A stretch of 25,349 nt of DNA from an uncultured Clostridia bacterium (GTDB taxonomy: Bacteria > Bacillota > Clostridia > TANB77 > CAG-508): NCBI GenBank assembly GCA_947632745.1, contig CANRQH010000009.1:1-25349 (forward strand), in the 5' to 3' direction. Numbering within the stretch: the stretch's first letter is position 1; each line of letters opens with the position of its first letter. The position numbers and the translations under genes were made by a program. Shown here in pieces: positions 1-7,542 of this stretch. Under the pieces are notes generated by a model that did no database searches, was not told the DNA's origin, and saw only the letters and a program-made list of their open reading frames with translations.

Positions 1-572
1 CTGTCTATTTTTCCATTTTCAATATCTTCTTTTAAGAAATTAATTGCAAAACCATTTTTTCCATAGCTTCCATCATCTGTTGCAATTATTAAATTACTTG
101 AAACTTCATTAAATTCTTTTTCTAAAATTACTAAATCTTTATTTCTAAATCCTAGATATGTATTTACATTTTTTCCTTCATTTTTTGCTTGTTTTGCAAG
201 TTCATACAATGGGAATATTCCTATTCCTCCTCCAATTATTCCTAAATTTTGATATTTAGAATAATCAAATGTTCCATATCCTAAAGGTCCTATAATATCA
301 ATTAAATCTCCTTCTTTTTTCTTAGAAAGTAAAGTTGTTCCTTTTCCTTTTACTTGAAAAATGAATTCTAAAATTCCATTTTCTTTATCTATATTATGAA
401 TACTTATAGGTCTTCTTAAAAACGGCTCTACACTTTCTGTTACTCTAATTTCAAGAAATTGACCTATTTTTGCCTGATTTGTAATTTCTTTAGCTTCTAC
501 ACTAAATTTGAAAATATCTTCTTTTAATTTTTCTACTTTTACTAATTTACTAAAAACTTGTACTTTTGGCAT
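1..572 (-). CDS. pyrK: Dihydroorotate dehydrogenase electron-transfer subunit (PyrK-like), partial
   Basis: The gene starts at 572 behind a strong AGGAGG site and runs off the left edge after about 190 codons, so it is partial at its C-terminus. The visible part is a ferredoxin-NADP reductase-like module. Residues 53-58 read RRPISI, the FAD-binding RxxS motif, and residues 114-121 read GGGIGIFP, the NAD(P)-binding loop. In the PyrK family this subunit passes electrons from the PyrD flavin to NAD through FAD and a C-terminal 2Fe-2S cluster; the cysteines for that cluster would lie outside the window. It follows pyrF on the same strand across a 112-base gap filled by a repeat element, which supports a pyrimidine biosynthesis role. 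Another reductase of the same fold is possible, but the pyrF neighbour favours PyrK. Confidence 0.86.
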   Translation of the reverse strand, partial: MPKVQVFSKLVKVEKLKEDIFKFSVEAKEITNQAKIGQFLEIRVTESVEPFLRRPISIHNIDKENGILEFIFQVKGKGTTLLSKKKEGDLIDIIGPLGYGTFDYSKYQNLGIIGGGIGIFPLYELAKQAKNEGKNVNTYLGFRNKDLVILEKEFNEVSSNLIIATDDGSYGKNGFAINFLKEDIENGKID

Positions 573-596
573 AATAAAAATCCTCCTTTTTTCATT

Positions 597-687
597 TAGG
601 GACACATCTTATTTTTTTATAATATCCCTAATCATTTTTAAACATCTGTCCACAATTGTAAATTTTTCAATTTAAAAACTGTCCCTA
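597..687. repeat. GGGAC-family intergenic repeat between pyrF and pyrK
   Basis: The outer arms TAGGGACA (597-604) and TGTCCCTA (680-687) form a perfect inverted repeat. The inner part (648-696) aligns closely with 8235-8284 between atpB and atpD: both have TGTCC, then TGTAAA, a T-rich stretch, a second GTCCC and another TGTAAA. The element overlaps the pyrF stop codon (TAG at 685-687). It looks like a REP/BIME-type palindromic element; which enzyme moves it cannot be seen here. Confidence 0.7.
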
Positions 688-1617
688 GATGTAAATTGCT
701 TGATTGAGCTCGTCTCTCATTCTTATTGCTTCTGCTCTAGTTGCTTTTGCATATTCTTCTTCTGTAAATTTATCTTTCCACAAATCCGATTTATATGCTG
801 TCATTAAGCTTCTTGATGCATTTACTATTCCTCCAATTCCGTTTTTATCAAATCCTAAAGTAATGTCTTCAGCTTTTCCCCCTTGTGCTCCATATCCAGG
901 AATTAGGAAAAATGTATGTGGTGCTTTTTCTCTTAATTCTTTTAATTGTTCAGGGTATGTTGCTCCAACTACTGCTGATATGCTACTGTAGCCATATTCT
1001 CCTCTTAAATCTTCTCCCCATTTTTCTACAAGCGATACTACTTGTTCATATACTTTATTTCCGTTTTCTAATTTTAAATCTTGCAATTCTCCTGATGATT
1101 TATTTGAAGTTTTTACAAGTACAAATACTCCTTTATTGTACTTTTTACTATCTTCTACAAATGGCTTTACACAATCTGTTCCCATGTATGGGTTTACTGT
1201 TACAAAATCACTATCATATATTTTTTCTTCATATTCTTCTAATGATGTTTTTCCTAAAAATGTGTTTGAATATCCTTGAGATGTTGTTCCTATATCTCCC
1301 CTTTTTGCATCTGCTATTACTATTAGATTTTTTTCTTTTGCATAATCTACTATTTCTTTAAATGCTTTTAGGCCTACTGATCCCATCATTTCAAAATATG
1401 CAAGTTGTGGTTTTACTGCTGGAATTATGTCTTTTGTTTCATCAATTAATTTTTTAAAAAATTCAACTGTTGCTTTTGCAAATCCTTCTAATGTTTTGGG
1501 ATATTTTGATTTTATGCAATCTGGCAACATTTCATACCTTGGGTCTATTCCCATAACTATTGGACTTTTCTTTTCTTGAATTTTTCCAATTAATTCGTCC
1601 ATAATATTTTTTTCCAT
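685..1617 (-). CDS. pyrF: Orotidine 5'-phosphate decarboxylase
   Basis: This 310-residue enzyme decarboxylates OMP to UMP, the last step of de novo pyrimidine synthesis, in the cytoplasm. The catalytic block DAKRGDIGTT lies at residues 103-112 (Lys105 and Asp108), with MGIDPR near the N-terminus and a phosphate-binding IPGYGAQGG stretch near residue 240. The length and motifs fit the longer subfamily 2 of PyrF. AGGAGG lies about 13 bases before ATG 1617, which is long spacing, but an in-frame TAA just upstream excludes an earlier start. The last residues (YI) and the stop codon come from the repeat element that begins here. A sigma-A-like promoter is visible about 100 bases upstream. pyrK follows on the same strand. 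Confidence 0.95.
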   Translation of the reverse strand: MEKNIMDELIGKIQEKKSPIVMGIDPRYEMLPDCIKSKYPKTLEGFAKATVEFFKKLIDETKDIIPAVKPQLAYFEMMGSVGLKAFKEIVDYAKEKNLIVIADAKRGDIGTTSQGYSNTFLGKTSLEEYEEKIYDSDFVTVNPYMGTDCVKPFVEDSKKYNKGVFVLVKTSNKSSGELQDLKLENGNKVYEQVVSLVEKWGEDLRGEYGYSSISAVVGATYPEQLKELREKAPHTFFLIPGYGAQGGKAEDITLGFDKNGIGGIVNASRSLMTAYKSDLWKDKFTEEEYAKATRAEAIRMRDELNQAIYI

Positions 1618-1713
1618 ATTTTATTACATTCCTCCTTAAATTACAAATCTAGTAAAAGAATATATTCTAGTAGTTAAAATTTGTTTCAAACTCTTTTTTC
1701 AATGTTTTTTGTA

Positions 1714-1742
1714 ATTCTATCATAAATATTTACTAATTACAA
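1714..1742 (-). promoter_or_regulatory. Candidate sigma-A promoter of pyrF-pyrK
   Basis: On the minus strand a TTGTAA box (1742-1737) is followed by 17 bases and TAGAAT (1719-1714). This predicts a leader of about 90 bases before pyrF. I see no clear PyrR attenuator in the leader, only a short palindrome AGAATATATTCT. Confidence 0.55.
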
Positions 1743-1829
1743 GATTTTAAATTTACTTTTACTTTTCTATTACAATTAAGTCTTTTTATAATTTATAATT
1801 TTTTACATTTTTTTAATTTATCTTACAGG

Positions 1830-1864
1830 TTTCGACAAATTTCGAGCTTCAATTGTTATATAAT
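1830..1864 (+). promoter_or_regulatory. Promoter with tandem Spo0A-like boxes for the small peptide gene
   Basis: TATAAT at 1859-1864 would start a transcript near 1871. There is no good -35 box. Instead TTCGACA (1831-1837) and a weaker TTCGAGC (1841-1847) lie exactly 10 bases apart in the same orientation. TTCGACA is the complement of TGTCGAA, the consensus 0A box. A poor -35 with boxes in its place is typical of activator-dependent promoters. Spo0A control is an inference from the motif only. Confidence 0.45.
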
Positions 1865-1871
1865 ATATTTT

Positions 1872-1886
1872 AAGGCTATATGCCTT
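1872..1886 (+). promoter_or_regulatory. 5' stem-loop at the start of the small mRNA
   Basis: AAGGC, loop TATAT, GCCTT forms a perfect five-pair hairpin starting one or two bases after the predicted transcription start and ending six bases before the ribosome site GGGGGTGAT. In Fst-type toxin mRNAs a 5' hairpin of this kind stabilises the message and limits translation; that role here is inferred. Confidence 0.5.
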
Positions 1887-1904
1887 GGAATGGGGGTGAT
1901 TATA

Positions 1905-2036
1905 TTGCCTCACAATAAACATATGAAAAAAAACACTAGTAGATTTTCTAAATTTATACAAAAATTTACTAACATTATGAAAATGATTTATGAAATTTTG
2001 AAAGTGTTACAAATGTTAGTGGATTTTTTCCACTAA
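1905..2036 (+). CDS. Small cationic amphipathic peptide, putative type I toxin
   Basis: I do not recognise the family. The 43-codon frame starts at TTG 1905, four bases after GGGGGTGAT (1892-1900), which differs by one base from the ideal GGAGGTGAT; ATG 1890 and ATG 1923 are in-frame alternatives with worse spacing. The product is Lys-rich at the N-terminus (about +6 net overall) and its last 25 residues could form an amphipathic helix ending in DFFH, so membrane activity is plausible. The stop codon touches a rho-independent terminator. A promoter and 5' hairpin lie upstream and an oppositely directed small RNA meets it at the terminator. The 16-base start region is repeated beyond the terminator. 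Together this resembles the par/Fst layout of plasmid pAD1, although the peptide is not Fst. Confidence 0.6.
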   Translation: MPHNKHMKKNTSRFSKFIQKFTNIMKMIYEILKVLQMLVDFFH

Positions 2037-2069
2037 AAAAAGTCGAGCACTAGGATGCTCGACTTTTTT
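2036..2069. terminator. Bidirectional rho-independent terminator
   Basis: AAAAAAGTCGAGCA (2036-2049), loop CTAGGA, and TGCTCGACTTTTTT (2056-2069) form a 14-pair stem with a T-run on either strand. It ends the small peptide mRNA on the plus strand and the candidate antisense RNA on the minus strand, so the two transcripts share complementary 3' hairpins. Confidence 0.88.
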
Positions 2070-2127
2070 GTGTAAGCTACAATCCCTTGGATTGAGTTCA
2101 CTATGATAATATTGCCTCATTCTTTAT
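2036..2127 (-). ncRNA. Candidate antitoxin small RNA of a type I toxin-antitoxin locus
   Basis: A well-formed minus-strand promoter (TATAAT at 2139-2134) predicts a start near 2127 and the shared terminator ends the RNA near 2036, giving about 92 bases. No open frame with a ribosome site is seen. Its 5' part is the complement of 2104-2119, which matches the toxin mRNA start region 1897-1912 at 15 of 16 positions (TGATAATATTGCCTCA against TGATTATATTGCCTCA), so the RNA can pair across the ribosome site and TTG start. An internal hairpin CAATCC-GGATTG (2080-2094) and the terminator hairpin follow. In par of pAD1 the same pair of direct repeats and shared terminator creates antisense pairing; the functional call here is by analogy. 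Confidence 0.6.
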
Positions 2128-2133
2128 ACTATT

Positions 2134-2161
2134 ATTATACACCAAAATGCAAAAAAATCAA
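2134..2161 (-). promoter_or_regulatory. Candidate promoter of the antisense small RNA
   Basis: On the minus strand TTGATT (2161-2156), a 16-base spacer and TATAAT (2139-2134) make a good sigma-A promoter facing the small peptide gene. It looks stronger than the toxin promoter, as expected if the antitoxin RNA is in excess. Confidence 0.6.
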
Positions 2162-2190
2162 CTGATTTCTATAAAATTTTAATAAAAAGT

Positions 2191-2208
2191 TCTCGACAAA
2201 ATTCGACA
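2191..2208. promoter_or_regulatory. Second tandem Spo0A-like box pair
   Basis: CTCGACA (2192-2198) and TTCGACA (2202-2208) lie 10 bases apart in the same orientation. The 16-base stretch 2191-2206 matches 1830-1845 upstream of the peptide gene at 14 of 16 positions. It may regulate the antisense promoter from upstream, or mark the right edge of a cassette bounded by direct repeats. Confidence 0.4.
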
Positions 2209-2264
2209 TGCACAAAAAAGAACCGGTCCCTGTTGTACATGCACAAAAAAGAACCGGTCCCTGT
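2206..2264. repeat. Tandem pair of GGGACCGGTTC elements after clpX
   Basis: A 28-base unit is present twice with a 31-base period (2206-2233 and 2237-2264). Its core on the plus strand is AAAAAAGAACCGGTCCCTGT. The same core, inverted, occurs twice with the same 31-base period at 8170-8230. It lies just beyond the clpX terminator. Confidence 0.85.
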
Positions 2265-2269
2265 GGGAC

Positions 2270-2299
2270 AAAAAAAGCAAATGCTTTTACGCACTTGCT
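2270..2299 (-). terminator. Terminator of the tig-clpP-clpX operon
   Basis: On the minus strand AGCAAGTGC (2299-2291), a six-base loop and GCATTTGCT (2284-2276) form a nine-pair stem with one wobble, followed by seven T's (2276-2270). It overlaps the clpX stop codon. Confidence 0.8.
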
Positions 2300-3613
2300 T
2301 TATTAGGTTTTGTCTTTGTTATTTTTATATTTTCTTTTTGAGTAACATCTTTATTTTCATTTATAACAATTTCAGGTTTTTTTGTTTTTGTAACTGTTTC
2401 TTTTGTTATAATGCATTTTTCAATTCGTTTATCAGATGGAATTTCGAACATTATATCTGTCATTATATCTTCTATTATAGAACGCAATCCTCTTGCACCT
2501 GTTTTTAGTTCTATTGCTTTATCTACAATAGCTTCTATTGCTTCATCTTGGAATTCTAGTTCTACGCCATCCATTTCAAATAGCTTTTTGTATTGTTTTA
2601 CTAAAGAATTTTTTGGTTCTACAACTATTTTCTTTAGAGCTTGTTTGTCTAACTCTTTTATGGTTGCAACTATTGGAAGTCTTCCGGATAAATTCTGGAA
2701 TTAATCCAAATTTTAATAAATCTTGTGGTAAAAGTTCTTCAAATATTTTATATCTGTCTATATCTTTATTTGATTGAATATTTGAACCAAAACCTATTGT
2801 TTTCTTTCCTGTTCTATCTTTTATTATTTTGTCTAATCCTTCAAAAGCTCCTCCACAAATAAATAATATATTTTCAGTATTTATTTGTATAAGATCTTGA
2901 TGTGGATGTTTTCTTCCACCTTGTGGTGGAACTGAAGCTATTGTTCCTTCTACTATTTTAAGTAGAGCTTGTTGAACTCCTTCTCCACTTACGTCTCTTG
3001 TTATTGATGGATTTTCAGATTTTCTTGTTATTTTGTCTATTTCATCAATGTAAATTATTCCTTTTTCTGCTTTTGCTACATCTCCATCTGCTGCTTGTAT
3101 TAATTTTAATAAAATGTTTTCAACATCTTCTCCAACATATCCTGCTTCTGTAAGTGTTGTAGCATCTGCTATTGCAAATGGAACATTTAAAATTCTAGCT
3201 AAAGTACTTGCGAGTAAAGTTTTTCCACATCCTGTTGGACCTAAAAGCAAGATATTGCTTTTTTGAATTTCTACTTCATCTTTTTTTGTTTTAACTTTTT
3301 CTTCATGATTTATTCTTTTATAATGATTATATACCGCTACTGATAAGATTTTTTTGGCACTTTCTTGACCAATTACATATTCATCTAAAACTTGTTTTAT
3401 TTCTTTAGGGCTTGGAATTGTTTTTTCATCACCTAGTGTATATCTTTCGTCTTCGTCAATAAATCCTTCATTTTCTAATATTGACATGCAAAGTCCTATA
3501 CATTCATCACATATATATACTCCAGGACCTGCTACCATCTTTTTTACGCTTGCTTGTGGTTTTCCACAAAAAGAACAATATACATTTTTTATTGTTTCAT
3601 TGTTTTTTGGCAT
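2287..3613 (-). CDS. clpX: ATP-dependent Clp protease ATP-binding subunit ClpX, read through a +1 shift at CGG
   Basis: ClpX is the AAA+ unfoldase that feeds substrates to ClpP. The first frame (3613-2687) holds the zinc-binding domain (Cys13, 16, 35, 38), Walker A GPTGCGKT at 125-132, pore loop GYVG at 158-161, Walker B IDE near 189-191 and the ClpP-docking IGF loop at 273-275. At codon 310 the frame meets CGG (2686-2684) and the downstream conserved protein continues in the +1 frame (2682-2287). Reading CGGA as one Gly codon gives the invariant FIGRLP motif, whose Arg is the sensor/arginine finger, and a 441-residue protein. Without the shift the product loses the C-terminal small domain. 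Start ATG 3613 lies 11 bases after clpP. It is more likely functional than a pseudogene, because the second part is fully conserved and the same break recurs in six other genes. Confidence 0.9.
2683..2686 (-). other. CGGA +1 frameshift site in clpX
   Basis: In-frame codons ATC CGG; the conserved frame resumes if CGGA is read as Gly (ATC, CGGA, AGA, CTT). Confidence 0.75.
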
Positions 3614-3624
3614 AAAATTCTCCT

Positions 3625-4230
3625 TTATTTTCTTTTATATAAAATTTCATCTATTAAACCGTACTCTAAGGCTTCTTCAGCTGTCATGTAGTTATCTCTT
3701 TCTGTATCTTTCATAACTTGCTCTAATGGTTTACCTGTTCTGTCTGCTAAGATTTTTGTTAATCTTTCTCTTGTTTTTATCATTTGGTCTGCATGAATTT
3801 TTATGTCTGTTGTTTGACCTTGAATGCCTCCTCCTGCAATTAATGGTTGATGTATTAATATTTCTGCATTTGGCATTGCAAATCTTTTTCCTTTTTCTCC
3901 ATTTGCAAGTAAAACTGCTCCAAAGCTTGCAGCTAAACCTAAACAAAATGTTGAAACAGGACATTTTATATAGTTCATTGTGTCAACAATAGCTAAACCA
4001 TCTGTTACACTTCCACCTGGTGAATTTATATAGAAAAATATTTCTTTGTCTGGGTCTTCTGATTCTAGGAATAACATTTGTGCTACTACTAGACTTGCTG
4101 TTGTGCTATTTACATCCTCCCCTAAAAATATTATTCTGTCTTTTAATAATCGTGAAAAAATATCGTAAGAACGTTCCCCTTTACTTGTTTGCTCAATTAC
4201 ATATGGTACTAAGCTATTTTTTTCTAACAT
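3625..4230 (-). CDS. clpP: ATP-dependent Clp protease proteolytic subunit
   Basis: This 201-residue serine peptidase forms the tetradecameric chamber served by ClpX. The catalytic triad is visible as Ser102 in GLAASFGA, His127 in LIHQPL and Asp176 in DTERDN. The length is normal for ClpP, and the frame is intact with no CGG codon. It lies between tig (61-base gap) and clpX (11-base gap) in the usual tig-clpP-clpX order, so the three are probably one transcript. The start at 4230 follows an AGGAGG-type site. Confidence 0.97.
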   Translation of the reverse strand: MLEKNSLVPYVIEQTSKGERSYDIFSRLLKDRIIFLGEDVNSTTASLVVAQMLFLESEDPDKEIFFYINSPGGSVTDGLAIVDTMNYIKCPVSTFCLGLAASFGAVLLANGEKGKRFAMPNAEILIHQPLIAGGGIQGQTTDIKIHADQMIKTRERLTKILADRTGKPLEQVMKDTERDNYMTAEEALEYGLIDEILYKRK

Positions 4231-4291
4231 AATAATCCCTCCTACTTTTAGCTTTTTATAAAGCTATTTTTAAATTTTAACTTTTGAATTT

Positions 4292-5596
4292 TTAAGCTTT
4301 TTTGCTTCCTTCCTTTTTAGTTTTACTGTTTTCAACTAAGAAGTCTATTGCTTTTTCACTTTCAATTCCTTGTTTTATGTAGTTTTTAAGGTTTTCATTA
4401 TCTTGTAATTCTTCTGGTTTTTTGCCATAATTTTTAGCCATTTCTTCAATTTTAGCTTTTATTTCTTCTTCACTTGCTTCTATTTTTTCTGCTTTAATTA
4501 CTGCTTCTAATGCTAATCTTGATTTTATTGAAGCTATTGCTTGAGGTTCATAATCTTTTTTAAATTCTTCTTCAGATTTGTCTATCATTTTTAAGTATTG
4601 TTCAACTTTAAGACCTTGATATGACATTCTTTGTTCCATATCTTGCATCATGTTTTCTGTTTCCATTTCTATCATACCAGATGGAATATCTACTTTCATT
4701 GTATCTACTACTGCTTTGATTACTGCATCTTGTTTTTCATATTTTTCTCTTTCTTTGTTTTGTTTTTCTAGTCTTTCTTTTATTGAAGCTTTTAATTCTT
4801 TTAGAGTATCGAATTCACTAACATCTTTTGCAAATTCATCATCTAATGCAGGTAATTCTTTTTTCTTTAATCCATTTAATTTTACTTTAAATGTAGCATC
4901 TTTTCCAGCTAAATTTTTAGAGAAATATTCTTTTGGAAATTTAACTTTAATTTCTTTTTCTTCGTCTATTTTCATTCCTACAACTTGTTCTTCAAAACCT
5001 TCTATAAATGAGTGACTTCCAAGAACTAAGTCATGATTTTCAGCTTTTCCACCTTCAAAAGCTTCACCATCTACAAAACCTTCGAAATTGATATTAGCTG
5101 TATCTCCATCTTCTGCTGCTCTATCATCTACTGTAACTAGTCTTGAGTTTTTGTCTTGCATGTCTTGTAATTCTTTTTCTATGTCTTCATCTTTAACATT
5201 ATACTCTATTTTTTCTATTTCTATACCTTTATATTTTCCAAGTTCTACTTCTGGTTTTGTTTGAACTGTTGCCTTAAATACTAGGTCTTGTCCTTTTTCC
5301 ATAGTTACTATATCAATCTTTGGTCTTGATACAGCATCTATATTGTTTACTTTTAATGCTTCTTCGTATTCATCTGGAACTAATTCATTAAATGCATCCT
5401 CATAAAATATTTCTTTTCCATAATATTTTTCTACTATATTTTGTGGTGCTTTTCCTTTTCTAAATCCTGGGATGTTAAAATATTTTGCATTTTGGAAATA
5501 TACTTTCTTTATTGCATTTTCAAATTTTTCTGCTTCTATTGTAATTTCTAATTCAACCTCATTTGCGTTTTTTGTTTTTTCTACTTTACAATTCAT
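4292..5596 (-). CDS. tig: Trigger factor, ribosome-associated chaperone and peptidyl-prolyl isomerase
   Basis: The 434-residue product has the three-domain plan of trigger factor. The N-terminal ribosome-binding domain contains the GFRKGKAP signature near residues 44-51. An FKBP-type isomerase domain lies at about 160-245 (VDGEAFEGG, FIEGFEEQ). A long helical C-terminal arm is rich in Glu and Lys and ends in a basic tail. It binds nascent chains at the ribosome exit tunnel. The start at 5596 has AAAGGAAG about 8 bases upstream. It heads the tig-clpP-clpX cluster, and a promoter candidate is visible at the end of the upstream synthetase gene. No in-frame CGG occurs in it. Confidence 0.96.
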   Translation of the reverse strand: MNCKVEKTKNANEVELEITIEAEKFENAIKKVYFQNAKYFNIPGFRKGKAPQNIVEKYYGKEIFYEDAFNELVPDEYEEALKVNNIDAVSRPKIDIVTMEKGQDLVFKATVQTKPEVELGKYKGIEIEKIEYNVKDEDIEKELQDMQDKNSRLVTVDDRAAEDGDTANINFEGFVDGEAFEGGKAENHDLVLGSHSFIEGFEEQVVGMKIDEEKEIKVKFPKEYFSKNLAGKDATFKVKLNGLKKKELPALDDEFAKDVSEFDTLKELKASIKERLEKQNKEREKYEKQDAVIKAVVDTMKVDIPSGMIEMETENMMQDMEQRMSYQGLKVEQYLKMIDKSEEEFKKDYEPQAIASIKSRLALEAVIKAEKIEASEEEIKAKIEEMAKNYGKKPEELQDNENLKNYIKQGIESEKAIDFLVENSKTKKEGSKKA

Positions 5597-5658
5597 TTAA
5601 AATCTTCCTTTCATTTTGTCTTTTTATATTTTATACGTAATTTTTCATACGCTTTTCT

Positions 5659-5686
5659 ATTATATCATAAATTTGGTAAATTGCAA
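5659..5686 (-). promoter_or_regulatory. Candidate promoter of tig-clpP-clpX
   Basis: On the minus strand TTGCAA (5686-5681), 16 bases, then TATAAT (5664-5659), just after the stop of the synthetase gene. I see no CtsR-type direct repeat. Confidence 0.6.
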
Positions 5687-5689
5687 GGC

Positions 5690-7391
5690 TTATTTTTCAT
5701 CTTCCATATTTTTTCCATATCTTTTTACTTTATTTGTAGTAGTTCTTTCAAAGTCTTCATCTAAGATTTTAAAAGACTTAATATGTTTAAAATTAGGCAA
5801 TTTTGCATTTACTTTCTTTACAATATCTGAAACTACTTTTCTTACATCTTCTTTTGTTGGAATTTTGTTTCCTAAAAATTCTTTTATTGCCTCTATATTT
5901 GGAAAAATTTTGGCTTTAACTTCAACATCATCTTTTCCGTCTTTAGCTCCTATTACTAAAGATTCTTCTATTAAATCACTATCATTTAATATTGTTTCTA
6001 TTTCTTCTGGATAAATGTTTTCTCCATTTTTTGTAAGTATCATATTTTTGCTTCTACCTGAAATATACAAAAATTCTTCGTCATCCATATATCCTAAGTC
6101 TCCTGTATGAAACCATCCATCTTTTAGCACTTTATTTGTTTCTTCTTCATTTTCGTAATATCCAAGCATTACATTTGGACCTTTTACTATTATTTCCCCT
6201 ATTCCTTCTTCATTTGGATTATCTATTTTATATTCCACATTTGGTATTGGCATTCCACATGATGGTGCTTTATAATAATAGTCATTGTTTCCTGCAACAA
6301 GTGGAGAACACTCTGTTAAGCCATATCCTTGTAAAACTTTTATTCCTAATTTAAAAAAAGCTTCTACTATTTCTGGTTTTATTGCAGCAGCACCTACAAT
6401 AAATGTTTTTATTCTTCCACCTAAAGATTTTTTTACTTTTCTTTTTACTATCCATTTTAAATAAAATGGTAGTTTATCCACTATTTTGTCTTCGTCTTGT
6501 GTATATTTTTTTGGAAGACTTGTTTTTAATGTTTTTAATATTTTTTTGTATACATTTTCTAATAATAATGGAACACATAAAATAAATGTTGGCTTAAACT
6601 CTTCTATATTTTGCATAATATGTTTTAAACCTTCACAATAACTTATATTTCCTCCACCATATATTAAAAGCAAATATCCTATTGTGCACTCATATGTATG
6701 GTGTAATGGTAAAATTGATAAAACTTCTGCATTGCTATCTACTTTTACTATGCTTGCAATAGATACTATGTTTGAGCATATATTTTTGTGTGATAACATA
6801 ACAGCTTTTGAGTTTCCTGTAGTTCCAGATGTAAATAACAATATTCTCATTTCATCTGGATCTATTTTTATGTTTTCAAAGTCTTTGTTTCCTTGTGAAA
6901 CTAATTCTTTTCCGTTCTTTTATTAAGTCTTCTAAATTTGTATATTTTGAAGTGTTTTCAGTATCTATTAGCATTATTTTGTTTTTTACCTCATTTTTAA
7001 ATGTAAATATTTTATCTAAATATTTACTATCTGCTATTATTGCCTCTGATTTTGAAATGTTTAAAAAGTCTCTTATGTTATCATTTGATGCTTCTTTGTC
7101 TATTGGTACAACTATTCCTACTATTACTATTGCTAAATATGAAACTGCCCAGCTATAGCTATTTTTTCCCATAACTGCTATTCTTTTATTTTGCATGCCC
7201 ATATTTATTAATTTTGTTGCTAAACCTTCTACATCTTTTTTAAATTCTGAATATGTTTTATAATAAATTTTCCCGTTTTCATCTTTTAATTTGAATGCTG
7301 TTTTATTGTAATTTTTTTCTGTTGTTTTAATTAGCATGTCTTTTAAATCTGTTATTTCATATGTTTCAAAATATTTTATCTCTTTTCTCAA
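5690..7391 (-). CDS. AMP-dependent acyl-CoA synthetase/ligase, read through a +1 shift at CGG
   Basis: The protein activates a carboxylic acid with ATP as acyl-AMP and transfers it to CoA; a long-chain fatty acid substrate is likely from overall similarity but not proven. The second part carries all ANL-family motifs: LLFTSGTTGNSKAVMLSH (P-loop A3), GYGLTECSP (A5), GWFHTGDLGY (A7) and GRSKNMILTKNGENIYPEEIE (A8 hinge and after). The first part (about 159 codons) is the normal N-terminal region. The two are joined at CGGA (6914-6911): GAA CGGA AAA restores a Glu-Gly-Lys reading and a 566-residue protein. The start is most likely TTG 7391, which has GAGGTGA about six bases upstream; GTG 7400 overlaps that site. 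It lies upstream of tig on the same strand. Confidence 0.85.
6911..6914 (-). other. CGGA +1 frameshift site in the acyl-CoA synthetase
   Basis: In-frame GAA CGG; unshifted translation stops within 10 codons, and the shift restores the adenylation-domain frame. Confidence 0.75.
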
Positions 7392-7463
7392 TTTTTTCAC
7401 CTCATCATCTAGTTTTTAATACTATATCACAAAGTCTATTAAAATTCAATACTTATATAAAAG

Positions 7464-7529
7464 AATTGGTAATATATATTTTTTCAATATAAATGGCTCT
7501 TTATATTTAAAAAATATATATTACCAATT
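7464..7529. repeat. 66-base near-perfect palindrome after the V-ATPase operon
   Basis: Arms 7464-7493 and 7500-7529 are 30 bases each with one mismatch, around a six-base loop TGGCTC. It lies 13 bases past the atpD stop and before the acyl-CoA synthetase. As RNA it would make a very long, AT-rich hairpin at the 3' end of the operon. It lacks the clear T-run of a standard terminator, so it could be a small palindromic element or an RNA-stabilising hairpin. Confidence 0.75.
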
Positions 7530-7542
7530 ATTTATAAATTAT

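Noticed and set aside
885..1361. Long plus-strand frames opposite pyrF and other genes
   Set aside because: They are Leu/Phe/Ile-rich translations of the antisense of AT-rich genes, without ribosome sites.
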